DNA of 64,000 nt from Terasakiella pusilla DSM 6293 (GCF_000688235.1 NZ_JHYO01000012.1:62001-126000); one strand, 5' to 3'. Shown: positions 7,471-17,506, counted from the first letter of the stretch. The notes: generated from the sequence alone by a model not told the origin. Translations and numbers: made by a program.

Positions 7471-9012
7471 ATGTCAGCTCTTTCCACATCAGAAACAATC
7501 GCAGTCATCGGCGCAGGCACTATGGGGGCAGGGATCGCACAGGTCGCCGCAAATGCGGGCCATCCGGTCCTGTTGTTTGATGCCCAAGACGGTGCGGCCC
7601 AAAAAGGATGGGACGCCACCGCCAAAGGGCTGGATCGTCTGGTTGCAAAGGGAAAGATCAGCCAACAAGACAAAGACGACCTGATGGCGCGTATCCAGAT
7701 TGTCAAGGATCTGTCAGACCTCGCCCCCGCCAAGCTGGTTGTCGAAGCCATCGTGGAAAATCTCGAAATTAAGCAATCCGTCTTTGCCCAACTGGAAGAT
7801 ATTTGCGCCGGAGATACCATTCTTGCTTCTAATACATCGTCCATCTCATTAACGCAAATTGGGGCAAAACTTAAAGATTCCAGTCGTTTAGTCGGCATGC
7901 ACTTTTTCAACCCCGCCCCTGTGATGAAGTTGGTCGAGGTCATCTCCGGCCTAACAACTTCAAATGAAGTTGCACGTTGCGTTTACGAAACATCTTTGGC
8001 GTGGGGCAAAAAACCGGTCCATGCCAAATCCACACCGGGCTTTATCGTCAACCGCGTTGCGCGTCCCTTTTACGCCGAGGCGCTGCGCATCCTTGAAGAA
8101 GGCGGTGCGGATTGTGCCAGCATTGATGCAGTGATTAAACGATCCGGCGGCTTTAAAATGGGACCGTTTGAACTGATGGACCTGATCGGACATGACGTCA
8201 ATTATGCCGTCACCACCTCTGTCTGGTCCGCCTTTTACCATGATCCCCGCTTCCTGCCGTCTTTGGTGCAAAAAGAACGGGTCGATGGCGGGCTGTTGGG
8301 CCGAAAGTCCGGACGCGGTTTTTATGACTATAGCATTGACGCGGACCTTCCCGGCCCGACCATTGCCGCGCAGGGGTTCCCCCCTGCCAAGATCATTGTG
8401 GAAGGTCATATGGGCCCAGCCGAAGCCTTGGTGGATCGCATGATTGATGCGGGTCTGGACGTGGTGAGATTGGACGAAGACGACAGCGTCCTTGATCGCA
8501 TCACTGTCGGGCACACCCACCTGATGCTCACCCCCGGCGGGTTGGCAAGCGAGCTGGAAGCAAGCCTGCCGTTTGAGGAAGAGAATGAAGCCTTGGTCCT
8601 GTTTGACCTGTCCATTGATTATGCCAACACAAACCTGATCGCGATTGCCCCCAGTGACACGGCCGATGAAGAACATATCAGCGAAGCCTGCGGTGTCTTT
8701 CAGGCCATTGGCATGGATGTCTGCGTCCTTGATGATATCCCCGGCCTGATCAATGCGCGCACCATCGCCATGATCGTCAATGAAGCGGCAGACACGGTCA
8801 ACAAACAGGTCTGCACCGTCAAGGATGTGGACCTTGCCATGCAAAATGGCGTCAACTACCCCAAAGGCCCGCTGACTTGGGCTGATGAAATCGGGCCGGA
8901 TTATATCTCGGCTGTAATAGAAAATCTCGGGCGCACCTATGGGGAAGATCGCTATCGTGTCTCCCCGCTGCTGCGCCGTAAAATTAGCGCGAGGATGTAC
9001 TTCCATGAATGA
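7471..9012 (+). CDS. paaH: PaaH, 3-hydroxyadipyl-CoA dehydrogenase
   Basis: A 513-aa 3-hydroxyacyl-CoA dehydrogenase. The NAD-binding motif GAGTMGAG is at residues 14-21, the catalytic region HFFNPAPVMKLVE follows, and the first C-terminal domain (about residues 190-285) and a second copy of the C-terminal domain (about 415-513) match the long PaaH form. It oxidises 3-hydroxyadipyl-CoA to 3-oxoadipyl-CoA near the end of the pathway. It starts directly after the paaG stop and its last codons overlap the paaI start, implying translational coupling. Confidence 0.93.
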   Translation: MSALSTSETIAVIGAGTMGAGIAQVAANAGHPVLLFDAQDGAAQKGWDATAKGLDRLVAKGKISQQDKDDLMARIQIVKDLSDLAPAKLVVEAIVENLEIKQSVFAQLEDICAGDTILASNTSSISLTQIGAKLKDSSRLVGMHFFNPAPVMKLVEVISGLTTSNEVARCVYETSLAWGKKPVHAKSTPGFIVNRVARPFYAEALRILEEGGADCASIDAVIKRSGGFKMGPFELMDLIGHDVNYAVTTSVWSAFYHDPRFLPSLVQKERVDGGLLGRKSGRGFYDYSIDADLPGPTIAAQGFPPAKIIVEGHMGPAEALVDRMIDAGLDVVRLDEDDSVLDRITVGHTHLMLTPGGLASELEASLPFEEENEALVLFDLSIDYANTNLIAIAPSDTADEEHISEACGVFQAIGMDVCVLDDIPGLINARTIAMIVNEAADTVNKQVCTVKDVDLAMQNGVNYPKGPLTWADEIGPDYISAVIENLGRTYGEDRYRVSPLLRRKISARMYFHE

Positions 9013-9442
9013 TCTCAGCCCCCAAAAGATGGCAGAAGGCACCCGCGATGCCATGTATGAAAATGATTTCAAGCTGCATGACATGGGCATCCAGATCACC
9101 GAAATCGCGCCCGGCTACGCCAAGGCAACCATGACCGTGACAAAACCCATGTTAAACGGTCATGGCATGACCCACGGCGGCAGCACGTTCAGCCTTGCAG
9201 ACACCGCCTTTGCCTATGCCTGCAACACACATAACAAAGTCACGGTGGCTTCGGGCTGCGACATTACCTTTTCAGCCCCGTCCAAAGAAGGCGATGTGCT
9301 GACAGCCGTGGCGAAAGAAACCATTCTCATGGGACGATCCGGCATTTATGACGTCACCGTTACCCGTCAGGACGGACAGGTTGTCGCCCTGTTCCGTGGT
9401 CGCTCCCGCACCATTTCAGGGGAAGTGATAAAACATGACTGA
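9005..9442 (+). CDS. paaI: PaaI, hydroxyphenylacetyl-CoA-type thioesterase
   Basis: A 145-aa hotdog-fold thioesterase. The conserved helix GHGMTHGGSTFSLADTAF contains the expected catalytic Asp66. PaaI releases CoA from dead-end ring-hydroxylated products and so protects the CoA pool. The ATG at 9005 overlaps the paaH stop by 8 bp; the longer in-frame start at 8939 would lie inside paaH and adds residues foreign to the family. The stop overlaps the thiolase start by 8 bp. Confidence 0.93.
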   Translation: MNDLSPQKMAEGTRDAMYENDFKLHDMGIQITEIAPGYAKATMTVTKPMLNGHGMTHGGSTFSLADTAFAYACNTHNKVTVASGCDITFSAPSKEGDVLTAVAKETILMGRSGIYDVTVTRQDGQVVALFRGRSRTISGEVIKHD

Positions 9443-10628
9443 GGCTTATATTATTGATGCCATCCGCACACCTATCGGTCGTTACGCAGGCGGTCTGTCC
9501 AGCGTCCGTGCTGACGATCTGGGGGCAATCCCGATTAAAGAGCTAATGAAGCGCAATCCAGATGTCACCTGGGAGACGGTCGATGACGTGATCTATGGCT
9601 GCGCTAACCAAGCCGGCGAAGATAACCGCAATGTGGCACGCATGTCTTCCCTGCTGGCGGGCCTGCCGATCACCGTCCCCGGCACCACCATCAACCGCCT
9701 GTGCGGCTCCGGCATGGATGCGGTGGGTTTGGCGGCACGTTCCCTCAAAGCGGGGGACTGCGATCTGATAATTGCAGGTGGCGTGGAAAGCATGTCGCGC
9801 GCCCCCTTTGTCATGCCCAAAGCCGACAGCGCCTTTTCGCGCAGCAATGCGGTCTATGACACGACCATTGGCTGGCGCTTCGTCAACAAACTGATGGAAA
9901 AACAATTCGGTATCGATTCAATGCCCGAAACGGCAGAAAATGTTGCCGAAGACTATAACGTTTCGCGGGCGGATCAAGATGCCTTTGCGCTACGTTCCCA
10001 ACAAAAAACCAAGGCCGCGCAGGAAAATGGTCGCCTTGCTCAAGAGATCGTGCCCGTCACCATCCCTCAACGCAAAGGGGAGCCCAAGATCATCGCGGCT
10101 GATGAACATCCACGCGCCGATACGACCCTTGAAACTCTGTCCGGCCTACGCGCCCCGTTTCGTGACGGCGGCAGTGTGACAGCGGGCAATGCGTCTGGCG
10201 TCAATGACGGGGCTTGCGCCTTATTGCTCGCCTCCAGCGCAACCGGATTAAAGCCGCGTGCCCGTGTGGTCGCCATGGCAACCGCCGGGGTGGAACCGCG
10301 CATCATGGGTATTGGTCCTGCGCCTGCCACACAAAAAGTGCTCGCCAAAGCAGGTCTCAGCCTCGCGGATATGGATGTGATTGAACTCAATGAGGCCTTT
10401 GCCTCCCAAGGGCTTGCGGTCTTGCGCGAGCTGGGATTGGACGATGATGATCCGCGCGTCAACCCCAACGGCGGGGCCATTGCCCTTGGCCACCCCTTGG
10501 GCATGAGTGGCGCCCGCCTGATCACGACAGCGCTTTATGAACTGGAACACCAGCAAAAGCGCTATGCGCTGTGCACCATGTGCATTGGCGTCGGACAAGG
10601 CATCGCAACAATTATTGAAAGAATTTAA
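9435..10628 (+). CDS. paaJ: PaaJ, 3-oxoadipyl-CoA/3-oxo-5,6-dehydrosuberyl-CoA thiolase
   Basis: A 397-aa thiolase. Nucleophile Cys90 is in [11 protein letters not shown], the histidine is in [14 protein letters not shown], and the second cysteine is in TMCIGVGQG. In the pathway it acts twice, on 3-oxo-5,6-dehydrosuberyl-CoA and on 3-oxoadipyl-CoA, giving acetyl-CoA and succinyl-CoA. Sequence alone cannot separate PaaJ from PcaF; the surrounding paa genes favour PaaJ. It overlaps paaI by 8 bp. Confidence 0.92.
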   Translation: MTEAYIIDAIRTPIGRYAGGLSSVRADDLGAIPIKELMKRNPDVTWETVDDVIYGCANQAGEDNRNVARMSSLLAGLPITVPGTTINRLCGSGMDAVGLAARSLKAGDCDLIIAGGVESMSRAPFVMPKADSAFSRSNAVYDTTIGWRFVNKLMEKQFGIDSMPETAENVAEDYNVSRADQDAFALRSQQKTKAAQENGRLAQEIVPVTIPQRKGEPKIIAADEHPRADTTLETLSGLRAPFRDGGSVTAGNASGVNDGACALLLASSATGLKPRARVVAMATAGVEPRIMGIGPAPATQKVLAKAGLSLADMDVIELNEAFASQGLAVLRELGLDDDDPRVNPNGGAIALGHPLGMSGARLITTALYELEHQQKRYALCTMCIGVGQGIATIIERI

Positions 10629-10683
10629 AATATAAAACAAACTCTAAAAGAGAAAACAGGGAAGTCTGGGAGGACACCAAAAA

Positions 10684-11988
10684 ATGCAACATACCGATAT
10701 CCCCTTGCGCGGGGAGCTGGAACCGATCGAAACAGCAAGCATCGATGAATTGCGCAGCTTGCAACTGAAGCGGATGAAATGGTCGCTGGAACATGCCTAT
10801 CAAAATGTCTCCTATTATCGTGCCAAATGTCAGGATGCGATGGTCCACCCCGACGATCTGCAACATCTCGATGACCTGTCCAAGTTCCCCTTCACCACAA
10901 AAGAAGATTTGCGCAAAGCCTACCCCTTTGACAGTTTTGCCGTCCCGATGGAAGAAGTCGTGCGCGTCCATGCCTCCAGCGGCACCACGGGCAAGCCAAC
11001 TGTTGTGGGCTACACCAAACAAGACCTGAAGGTCTGGGCACGTGTGGTGGCACGCTCCCTTCGCGCAGCAGGCGTCAATCACCATGACCGTGTCCATGTG
11101 TCTTATGGCTACGGCCTGTTTACCGGGGGTCTGGGCGCACATTATGGCGCAGAAGAATTGGGCTGTACCGTTATCCCCATGTCCGGTGGTCAGACGGAAA
11201 AGCAGGTCCAGCTGATCCGCGACTTTGACCCGGATGTCATCATGGTAACCCCATCTTACATGCTGGTGCTTGCCGATGAAATGGAAGCCCAAGGCCTAGA
11301 CCCGCGCGAGATCAAACTACGCTGCGGTATCTTTGGGGCGGAACCCTGGACCAATAAAATGCGCGACGAAATGGAAGCCCGTCTAGGGATTGACTGTCTG
11401 GATATTTACGGCCTCTCGGAAGTGATCGGCCCCGGTGTTGCCCAAGAATGTCTGGAAACCAAAGATGGCCCGACCATCTGGGAAGATCACTTTTACCCCG
11501 AGATCGTGGACACAGAACTCAACCCCATCGCGGACGGCGAAATGGGCGAGCTGGTCTTTACATCGCTGACTAAAGAAGCCATGCCGGTCTTTCGATATCG
11601 CACCAAAGATTTAACCCGCTTGCTGCCGGGCACCGCGCGTACCATGCGCCGATTTGACAAAATCACCGGGCGTAGCGATGACATGATGATCATTCGCGGG
11701 GTCAACGTCTTCCCCAGCCAGATCGAAGAACAGGTGCTGCGCGATGAACGTCTCAGCCCGCATTACCACCTGATCCTGTCGCGCGAAGGCCATCTGGATA
11801 AGCTGGCCGTCCAAGTGGAACGCCGCGAAGCCGGACAAGCCAAGGACGAGGAAATTAAGAAAAACCTCGCCCATCACATCAAGTCCTTCATCGGGATTTC
11901 CACCAAGATCGAAGTCTTGGAACCCGGCGCCATCCCACGCTCGCAAGGCAAAGCGGTGCGCGTCACCGACAACCGACCCAAAGAATAG
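10684..11988 (+). CDS. paaK: PaaK, phenylacetate-CoA ligase
   Basis: A 434-aa adenylate-forming enzyme, the usual PaaK length. The P-loop SSGTTGKP is at residues 98-105, DIYGLSEV and the YRTKD region form the adenylation core, and the C-terminal domain begins near GRSDDMMIIRGVNVFPS. It activates phenylacetate to phenylacetyl-CoA, the committed step and source of the effector of PaaX regulators. GGGAGGA precedes the ATG by 10 bases. It is the last gene of the plus-strand operon and is followed by a terminator. Confidence 0.95.
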   Translation: MQHTDIPLRGELEPIETASIDELRSLQLKRMKWSLEHAYQNVSYYRAKCQDAMVHPDDLQHLDDLSKFPFTTKEDLRKAYPFDSFAVPMEEVVRVHASSGTTGKPTVVGYTKQDLKVWARVVARSLRAAGVNHHDRVHVSYGYGLFTGGLGAHYGAEELGCTVIPMSGGQTEKQVQLIRDFDPDVIMVTPSYMLVLADEMEAQGLDPREIKLRCGIFGAEPWTNKMRDEMEARLGIDCLDIYGLSEVIGPGVAQECLETKDGPTIWEDHFYPEIVDTELNPIADGEMGELVFTSLTKEAMPVFRYRTKDLTRLLPGTARTMRRFDKITGRSDDMMIIRGVNVFPSQIEEQVLRDERLSPHYHLILSREGHLDKLAVQVERREAGQAKDEEIKKNLAHHIKSFIGISTKIEVLEPGAIPRSQGKAVRVTDNRPKE

Positions 11989-12011
11989 CAATACCTCTAT
12001 TCACTCTCCTG

Positions 12012-12049
12012 CCCTTCCGTTTGCACACACAGACGGAAGGGATTTTTTT
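12012..12049 (+). terminator. Intrinsic terminator after paaK
   Basis: CCCTTCCGT and ACGGAAGGG form a perfect 9-bp stem with a 12-base loop, followed by a run of seven T. It closes the paaG-paaK operon. Confidence 0.9.
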
Positions 12050-12052
12050 GCC

Positions 12053-13231
12053 CTAACGTCTTGTCGAAAGAACCCACACAGCTATGCTCATCAGAGCGCA
12101 ATAGCCAACAACAGGCCATGCTGTTTGCAATGGCAGCAGGATTAACATAACGGTACCCACTCCCCCCAACAAAACACCGCCAAGGCAAAAATAAAGCGCT
12201 GTCACTGATCCGGCGATATGGTCAAATCCCGCCAGCGCACCATTTGGGGCAACGGACATACAGATCGAAATCCCTATACCGATCCCCCACATCGGCACAA
12301 TAAACCCCACCGGACTTTGCGGCATATAAATTTCCCCAAAAGCCAACAGAATGGCCCCGCCCATCAAACAAACCATGCCCAATTGCAGCGTCTTTCGTCG
12401 CTCCCAATAGCGCAACCTCCCTACCAAAAAGCGCGAAGACACCATCATGGACACAGCCACACTTGCAAACAAGACGCTAAACTGCACTTGATCCAGCCCT
12501 TGGCGCTCCATCATTAGACCCGGCGCAACCGAGAAAAACACAAAGAAGCTCCCCATGCCCGCGCTATAGCACAAGCTATAAAGCCAAAATCGCTTGCTCC
12601 TTAGTGGACCGACCAGATGAGCAAATCTAAAGCCTGTTGACGATTTCGAGCACGTCTCAGGCCACAAGAAAAAGGCGGCAAGACAAGCAAGGACCATCGA
12701 AGCCCCCAAACTGAAAAAGATCGCTCGCCAGCCAAAATACACATCAATCAACGCCCCCAGCAACGGCCCCACGGCAGGGACCATTGCTAACATGGACCCT
12801 AACAACCCATAAATGATCTGACTTTCCGCTCGGGTTGCATACACATCACGCACCGTCGCAAACAAAGCGACAAGGCAAGCCGATGCCCCGCAAGCCTGCA
12901 AAAGACGCACCCCCAAAAAGACCTCAATGGATGACGTCAACGCCAGCCCTAATGCCGAGACGCCATAAATCACGCCGCCGATCAACAAGATAGGCCGCCG
13001 CCCAAACCTGTCTGAAAGTGGCCCAAACAAAAGTTGCCCTCCCCCAATCAACACCAAATACAGCGTCAAGGTCATCTGAACAACCGAATGTGTCGTCGAC
13101 AGTGCCACGGGCATTAAAGGGACAACGGGCAGATACATATCCATCCCAAGGGAGGCAAGTAAATCAAAAGGGGTGAATAAAAGCAAAGTGGCACCAAGCG
13201 AATAATGCCAACCGTCAGTTTTTGGACGCAC
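12053..13231 (-). CDS. MFS transporter, Bcr/CflA-like drug-resistance family
   Basis: A 392-aa protein with about 12 hydrophobic segments. The family motif GPLSDRFGRRPILL between segments 2 and 3 and DMYLPVVP in the first loop are typical of the Bcr/CflA subfamily. The start is GTG at 13231, preceded by AGGAG at eight bases. It sits at the 3' side of the importer-hemerythrin group but after a terminator, so it has its own promoter within 13232-13419. A role in exporting an aromatic compound is possible; the substrate is unknown. Confidence 0.85.
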   Translation of the reverse strand: MRPKTDGWHYSLGATLLLFTPFDLLASLGMDMYLPVVPLMPVALSTTHSVVQMTLTLYLVLIGGGQLLFGPLSDRFGRRPILLIGGVIYGVSALGLALTSSIEVFLGVRLLQACGASACLVALFATVRDVYATRAESQIIYGLLGSMLAMVPAVGPLLGALIDVYFGWRAIFFSLGASMVLACLAAFFLWPETCSKSSTGFRFAHLVGPLRSKRFWLYSLCYSAGMGSFFVFFSVAPGLMMERQGLDQVQFSVLFASVAVSMMVSSRFLVGRLRYWERRKTLQLGMVCLMGGAILLAFGEIYMPQSPVGFIVPMWGIGIGISICMSVAPNGALAGFDHIAGSVTALYFCLGGVLLGGVGTVMLILLPLQTAWPVVGYCALMSIAVWVLSTRR

Positions 13232-13419
13232 GCTATCGTCTCCTAAATAAGTAAGAATTTAGGACGTTCAAAAACGGTCATGTGAGTGAGTAAGTGAATG
13301 AACGCCGCAACAATTAACAAAAATCGTTACGGCTTATTTGACTGCTTTCTTGGACATACCGACATCAGTTCAAAATGAAACACAGTTCAGCTTTAACAAA
13401 CCAGAACATCTATTGCCAC

Positions 13420-13457
13420 AAAAAAAGCCGGACGCCCTGTTTTGACAAGGGTCCGGC
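13420..13457 (-). terminator. Intrinsic terminator after the hemerythrin gene
   Basis: On the minus strand GCCGGACCCT and AGGGCGTCCGGC pair around a TTGTCAAAAC loop (one bulge) and are followed by seven T. It ends the livHMGF-hemerythrin transcript. Confidence 0.85.
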
Positions 13458-13507
13458 CAAGGTATGCTGCCATGGAAGGCTTAGCTCTCGACAGCACTAG
13501 GAAAAAA

Positions 13508-14104
13508 TTATCGGTTACGCCCGCCGCCTAGCCCGATCGGGGCTGGTGCTAAAAATGTGATGTCAGACAGGAGTTTACGAAACTTGCTTTTCGGCACATC
13601 GCCAAACAGCGGGTCTTCGTTTTGATTAAAGGCCGCGTCAATCGGGGCCCAATCTTCTTCGCTCAAGACCCGTTCTGCCAAGGGCATGATCACGTGATCT
13701 TCCAGCTTCATATGTTCGCGGTGGGCCTGTAAATAATCTTTCATGGCATCAATCACTTTTTCCACCTGACCGGGGTGACGGTCTTTCATGGCCTGAATGT
13801 GGACTTCCAGTTTTTTACGGTTCGCGATGCCCCTGCGGTGCTGTTCTTCCAGTTCCAAAATCACCTCGTTGGCTTCTGAGGTCTTTTTCAACAGCGCCGG
13901 AAACAGGTATTTATCCTCTTTCGGGTGATGCATGGTATCGGAAAATTCCTCAATATAGGTCATGATCTTTTCAAACAGGTCATAATCTACATCATCTGAG
14001 CGTAAACGCCCCGATTCAAGGTCCAGAACCAACTGGTTCAGGACATGTAATACTGAATTCAGGCTCAAATGTTCCCGCTTCATGATCTCTAATGCTCTGG
14101 GCAT
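13508..14104 (-). CDS. Hemerythrin HHE-domain protein
   Basis: A 198-aa four-helix protein with the non-heme diiron/oxygen ligand pattern of the HHE cation-binding family: H12, the HHPKED cluster (H59, H60, E63), H89 in EEQH, and H128/H131 with E135 in HREHMKLED. Such proteins bind O2 or NO, or handle iron. It starts 45 bp after livF and reads in the same direction, so it is probably the last gene of the importer operon. Delivery or buffering of O2 or iron for the oxygenase is an attractive but unproven reading. The C-terminal 50 residues are outside the domain. Confidence 0.88.
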   Translation of the reverse strand: MPRALEIMKREHLSLNSVLHVLNQLVLDLESGRLRSDDVDYDLFEKIMTYIEEFSDTMHHPKEDKYLFPALLKKTSEANEVILELEEQHRRGIANRKKLEVHIQAMKDRHPGQVEKVIDAMKDYLQAHREHMKLEDHVIMPLAERVLSEEDWAPIDAAFNQNEDPLFGDVPKSKFRKLLSDITFLAPAPIGLGGGRNR

Positions 14105-14149
14105 GATCTTTACCTTTTCGCCAGTCTGTCAAATTGACATGTCATTTTC

Positions 14150-14854
14150 TTAAATCCCCAAATAGGCCGCTTTCACGGTGTCATCGTTCAGCAGGTTATC
14201 ACCTGTGCCTGTCAGGGAGATTTTGCCGGTTTCCATCACGTAGCCACGATCTGCGACCCGCAAGGCGGCGGTTGCATTTTGCTCCACCAAAAAGATGGTC
14301 ACGCCCTGCTCTTTTAACTCTTCAACGATGGAGAAAATTTCCATCACCAGAACGGGCGACAACCCCATAGAAGGCTCATCCAGCAACAATAATCGCGGGC
14401 GCGACATCAAGGCCCGCGCCATCGCCAGCATCTGCTGCTGACCACCAGACAACGTGCCTGCTGCTTGCTTGCGCTTTTCCTTTAAGATGGGGAAGCGGGC
14501 GTACATTTTTTCCATATCCTCAGCGATGGCGGCTTTATCAGACTTGGTAAAGGCGCCAAGGCGGATATTGTCTTCCACACTTAAGGCGGTGAAGACCTGC
14601 CGACCTTCCGGCACCTGAGCGATCTCCAGCCCGACACGTTTTTCCGCCGCCAGACCGGTGATGTTTTTGCCTTCAAAGGACACCGATCCCCCGCTTGCGG
14701 CTTGCAGACCGGAAATCGTGCGCAACAGCGTGGTTTTCCCCGCCCCGTTGCCGCCAACAAGGGCGACAAGCTCGCCTTCATTCACTTCCAGACTGACGCC
14801 GTGCAACGCCTGAATACGACCGTAATGACTGGTCAGATTTTCAATTTTCAACAT
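14150..14854 (-). CDS. livF: LivF-type branched-chain ABC transporter ATPase
   Basis: A 234-aa ATP-binding subunit. Walker A is GGNGAGKTT, the signature is LSGGQQQML, Walker B is LLLLDEPSMG, with a switch histidine-type segment VEQN typical of LivF. It is the fourth ABC gene of a complete HAAT importer (livK, H, M, G, F), 3 bp after livG. In this island the cargo may be phenylacetate or another aromatic acid rather than leucine; substrate is inference from context. Confidence 0.93.
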   Translation of the reverse strand: MLKIENLTSHYGRIQALHGVSLEVNEGELVALVGGNGAGKTTLLRTISGLQAASGGSVSFEGKNITGLAAEKRVGLEIAQVPEGRQVFTALSVEDNIRLGAFTKSDKAAIAEDMEKMYARFPILKEKRKQAAGTLSGGQQQMLAMARALMSRPRLLLLDEPSMGLSPVLVMEIFSIVEELKEQGVTIFLVEQNATAALRVADRGYVMETGKISLTGTGDNLLNDDTVKAAYLGI

Positions 14855-14857
14855 CCC

Positions 14858-15613
14858 TTAGCCCCCCAGATACGCTGCAATCACATCGGGATTGTTGCGT
14901 ACTTCCTGTGCGGTGCCTTCGGTTAATTTACGTCCATAATCCAGCACCAGAATATGATCGGAAATTTCCATCACCATCTTCATGTCATGTTCAACCAAAA
15001 CAACGGTGATCCCGCGCTCGGCAACCTTTTTGATCACCTCATCAATCTCGCGACTTTCAGCCGGGTTCAAACCCGCTGCGGGTTCATCCAGCAACAGGAT
15101 TTTCGGTTTAGAGGCCAGCGCGCGGGCAATTTCCAACCGCTTAAGCGCCCCATACGGCATCGAGTCCGTATCCGTATCGGCATAGTGACGCAAGCCCACA
15201 AAATCCAGCAACTCAAGGCAGGTTTCCCGACAATGACGATCCCCCTCCTTAATGGTCGGCAGACCAAAGAAAGAGGCAAAGAAGCCACGGTTCAAATGCA
15301 AATGCGCCCCGACCATGACATTTTCAATCGCCGTCATATTGAAGAAAATTTGCAGGTTCTGGAACGTGCGGCTCATGCCACGGGCGGCCAATTCATAAGA
15401 TTTAAACCCTGTCACCCCTTCATTTTCATAAAGGACCGTCCCCGTTGTCGGCGTGTAAACTCCGGTGATCAGGTTAAACAGGGTTGTCTTACCCGCCCCG
15501 TTCGGCCCGATGATGGAATGGATCTTCCCCGGCTCGATCGTAAAGGACAAATCATCAATCGCCTTTACCCCACCAAACACGATGGACAGGTTATCGACTT
15601 TTAACAAGCTCAT
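14858..15613 (-). CDS. livG: LivG-type branched-chain ABC transporter ATPase
   Basis: A 251-aa ATP-binding subunit with Walker [10 protein letters not shown], Walker B ILLLDEPAAGLNP and the LivG insertion and VEHDMK switch region. The usual LSGGQ is replaced by MPYGALKR, as is common in LivG. It overlaps livM by 4 bp. Partner of LivF on the cytoplasmic face of the importer. Confidence 0.93.
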   Translation of the reverse strand: MSLLKVDNLSIVFGGVKAIDDLSFTIEPGKIHSIIGPNGAGKTTLFNLITGVYTPTTGTVLYENEGVTGFKSYELAARGMSRTFQNLQIFFNMTAIENVMVGAHLHLNRGFFASFFGLPTIKEGDRHCRETCLELLDFVGLRHYADTDTDSMPYGALKRLEIARALASKPKILLLDEPAAGLNPAESREIDEVIKKVAERGITVVLVEHDMKMVMEISDHILVLDYGRKLTEGTAQEVRNNPDVIAAYLGG

Positions 15614-16545
15614 GACTTATCCCCCTTCTTGAACAGGTCCGCCAAGGTCGGCACCAGACCTTTGGGCAGGAAAATCATGGTCAGCATCAAAATCAGACCA
15701 AAGACCAGATGTTCAAAATCATGCAGGAAGGTCAGGACTTGCGGCAGGATCGTCAGGATCGCCGCCCCAACGACCGCGCCAAATGTAGACGCCATCCCGC
15801 CAAACACCACCATCACCACCAGTTCGATGGAATGGAAGAAGCCTGCAATATCAGGGGTGACGAAATTGGAATAATAAACACCCAAGCTGCCCACCACACT
15901 GGCAAACACACCGGAGACAACAAAGATCAGCACCTTATATTGGGTGGTGTCCACGCCGACGACTTCGGCGGCAACTTCCGATCCATGGACCGCGCGCAAC
16001 GCCCGCCCGATGGGGGAATGGATAAGGTTAAGCGATGCCCAGACACTAAAGACCAACACCGCCCCGATCAGCCAGTACCAGTGGATTTGCGAGGTCATAA
16101 AGGACAGCCCATCCACATACATGCCATCCGGCCCGCCTGTCAGTTGATCTTCTGTATTGATGACGATGGAAATGATAATCCCCATCCCCAAAGTCGCCAT
16201 CGCCAGATAATGGCCCTTGAGCTTAAGGATCGGGCGCGCAATGACAAAACATAAAACGCCGGTAAAGGTCGCCGCCGCCACCATGGACAACAGCGGGTCC
16301 CAGCCTTGATGGGCGGTTAAAATCGCACTGCCATAAGCACCAAGTCCGACAAACGCCCCATGTCCCAAACTAATCTGCCCAGCGTACCCGATCAGCAGAT
16401 TAAGCCCGATACAGACAATCGCGTTAAAGAAAATCAGGATCGCGATTTCCACCTGAAAGGCGTTATCCAGAAAGGCAGGCAGTACCGCAATAATCGCCAT
16501 TAAAATCAATAAACCGCCGGTTCTGGGTGATTTGAGTTTATCCAT
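15610..16545 (-). CDS. livM: LivM-type branched-chain ABC transporter permease
   Basis: A 311-aa integral membrane permease with roughly ten hydrophobic segments and the family motif NLLIGYAGQISLGHGAFVGL. The ATG at 16545 shares its A with the livH stop TGA and has CGGAG seven bases upstream; a GTG one codon earlier is less likely. It forms the transmembrane channel with LivH. Confidence 0.93.
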   Translation of the reverse strand: MDKLKSPRTGGLLILMAIIAVLPAFLDNAFQVEIAILIFFNAIVCIGLNLLIGYAGQISLGHGAFVGLGAYGSAILTAHQGWDPLLSMVAAATFTGVLCFVIARPILKLKGHYLAMATLGMGIIISIVINTEDQLTGGPDGMYVDGLSFMTSQIHWYWLIGAVLVFSVWASLNLIHSPIGRALRAVHGSEVAAEVVGVDTTQYKVLIFVVSGVFASVVGSLGVYYSNFVTPDIAGFFHSIELVVMVVFGGMASTFGAVVGAAILTILPQVLTFLHDFEHLVFGLILMLTMIFLPKGLVPTLADLFKKGDKS

Positions 16546-17420
16546 CACACACGCTCCGTTCCGGTTTTGCCAAACAAGCCGCTGGGTTTAAAGAACAACA
16601 CCAGCAGGATCAGCACAAACGCAATCGCGTCCTTATATTCCGAAATCAGATACCCTGCGCCCATGGCTTCGGCGATGCCGACGATCATACCGCCCGCAAC
16701 CGCCCCCATACCATTGCCCAATCCCCCAAGGATGGCAGCACAGAAGCCCTTTAGCCCCAACATGATCCCGGCTTCAAAGTTCGTCAGCGTGATCGGGGCG
16801 ACCAGAATACCCGCTGCCGCGCCAAGGGCTGCAGATAGGCCAAAGCTGATAAACAGCACAAAGCGCACATTGATCCCCATCAACAGGGCGGCATCGCGAT
16901 TAAGCGACGTTGCGATAATCGCCTTACCCATAATGGTTTTTTCAAAGAAGAAACGCAGTGCCAAGACCAACAAAACCGTCACACCCAAAACCCAAAGACT
17001 TTGTGGCAGGATGGTCGCGCCTGCGATGGTAATCGGCTCATCCCCACTAAAGGCAGGAATGGCATGAAATTCTTTTCCCCAGACCACTTGCACAAGGCCG
17101 CGCATAACAATGGACGCGCCAATGGTGATAATGATCAGGGTGACAACGGACGCGCCGCGCGCCGGTGCAATGGCAAATCGTTCCAGCCCGAAGCCGAACA
17201 GGGTCGTCAGCGCGATTGCAGCCAAAATCGCAACCGGCATTGGCAAGCCAAGACCCAAGAAAAAGACGGTTCCCATCCCCCCCATCATGACAAATTCCCC
17301 TTGGGCAAAATTGATCACGTGAGAAGCGTTGTAAATAATGGAAAAGCCAAGCCCGACAAGGGCATAGGTGGCTCCCAATGTTACACCGGAGAACAGAAAT
17401 TGTAGAAACTCTGCGCTCAT
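16545..17420 (-). CDS. livH: LivH-type branched-chain ABC transporter permease
   Basis: A permease of 291 aa from the ATG at 17420. A 39-bp longer start at 17459 exists, but its AAAGG lies directly against the ATG and the extra residues do not resemble LivH N-termini, so the start is uncertain. Family marks include FSGVTLGATYALVGLGFSIIY at the N-terminus (shown here only as the start of the first membrane helix) and the GLGNGMGAVAGG loop before the last helices. Translationally linked to livM. Confidence 0.9.
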   Translation of the reverse strand: MSAEFLQFLFSGVTLGATYALVGLGFSIIYNASHVINFAQGEFVMMGGMGTVFFLGLGLPMPVAILAAIALTTLFGFGLERFAIAPARGASVVTLIIITIGASIVMRGLVQVVWGKEFHAIPAFSGDEPITIAGATILPQSLWVLGVTVLLVLALRFFFEKTIMGKAIIATSLNRDAALLMGINVRFVLFISFGLSAALGAAAGILVAPITLTNFEAGIMLGLKGFCAAILGGLGNGMGAVAGGMIVGIAEAMGAGYLISEYKDAIAFVLILLVLFFKPSGLFGKTGTERV

Positions 17421-17506
17421 GTCTGACAAACTTTCTTGCAGATACAGTTTACCCATCATCCCTTTGCAACCGGCAAAAAGACCATCGGTATTTTAAAGAA
17501 GGCGGT

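Noticed and set aside
7960-9099. 379-codon open frame antisense to paaH
   Set aside because: It mirrors a strongly conserved gene, has no ribosome site, and codes for a composition (many Cys, His, Arg) typical of antisense frames. The same holds for the long plus-strand frame 3285-4238 over paaN.
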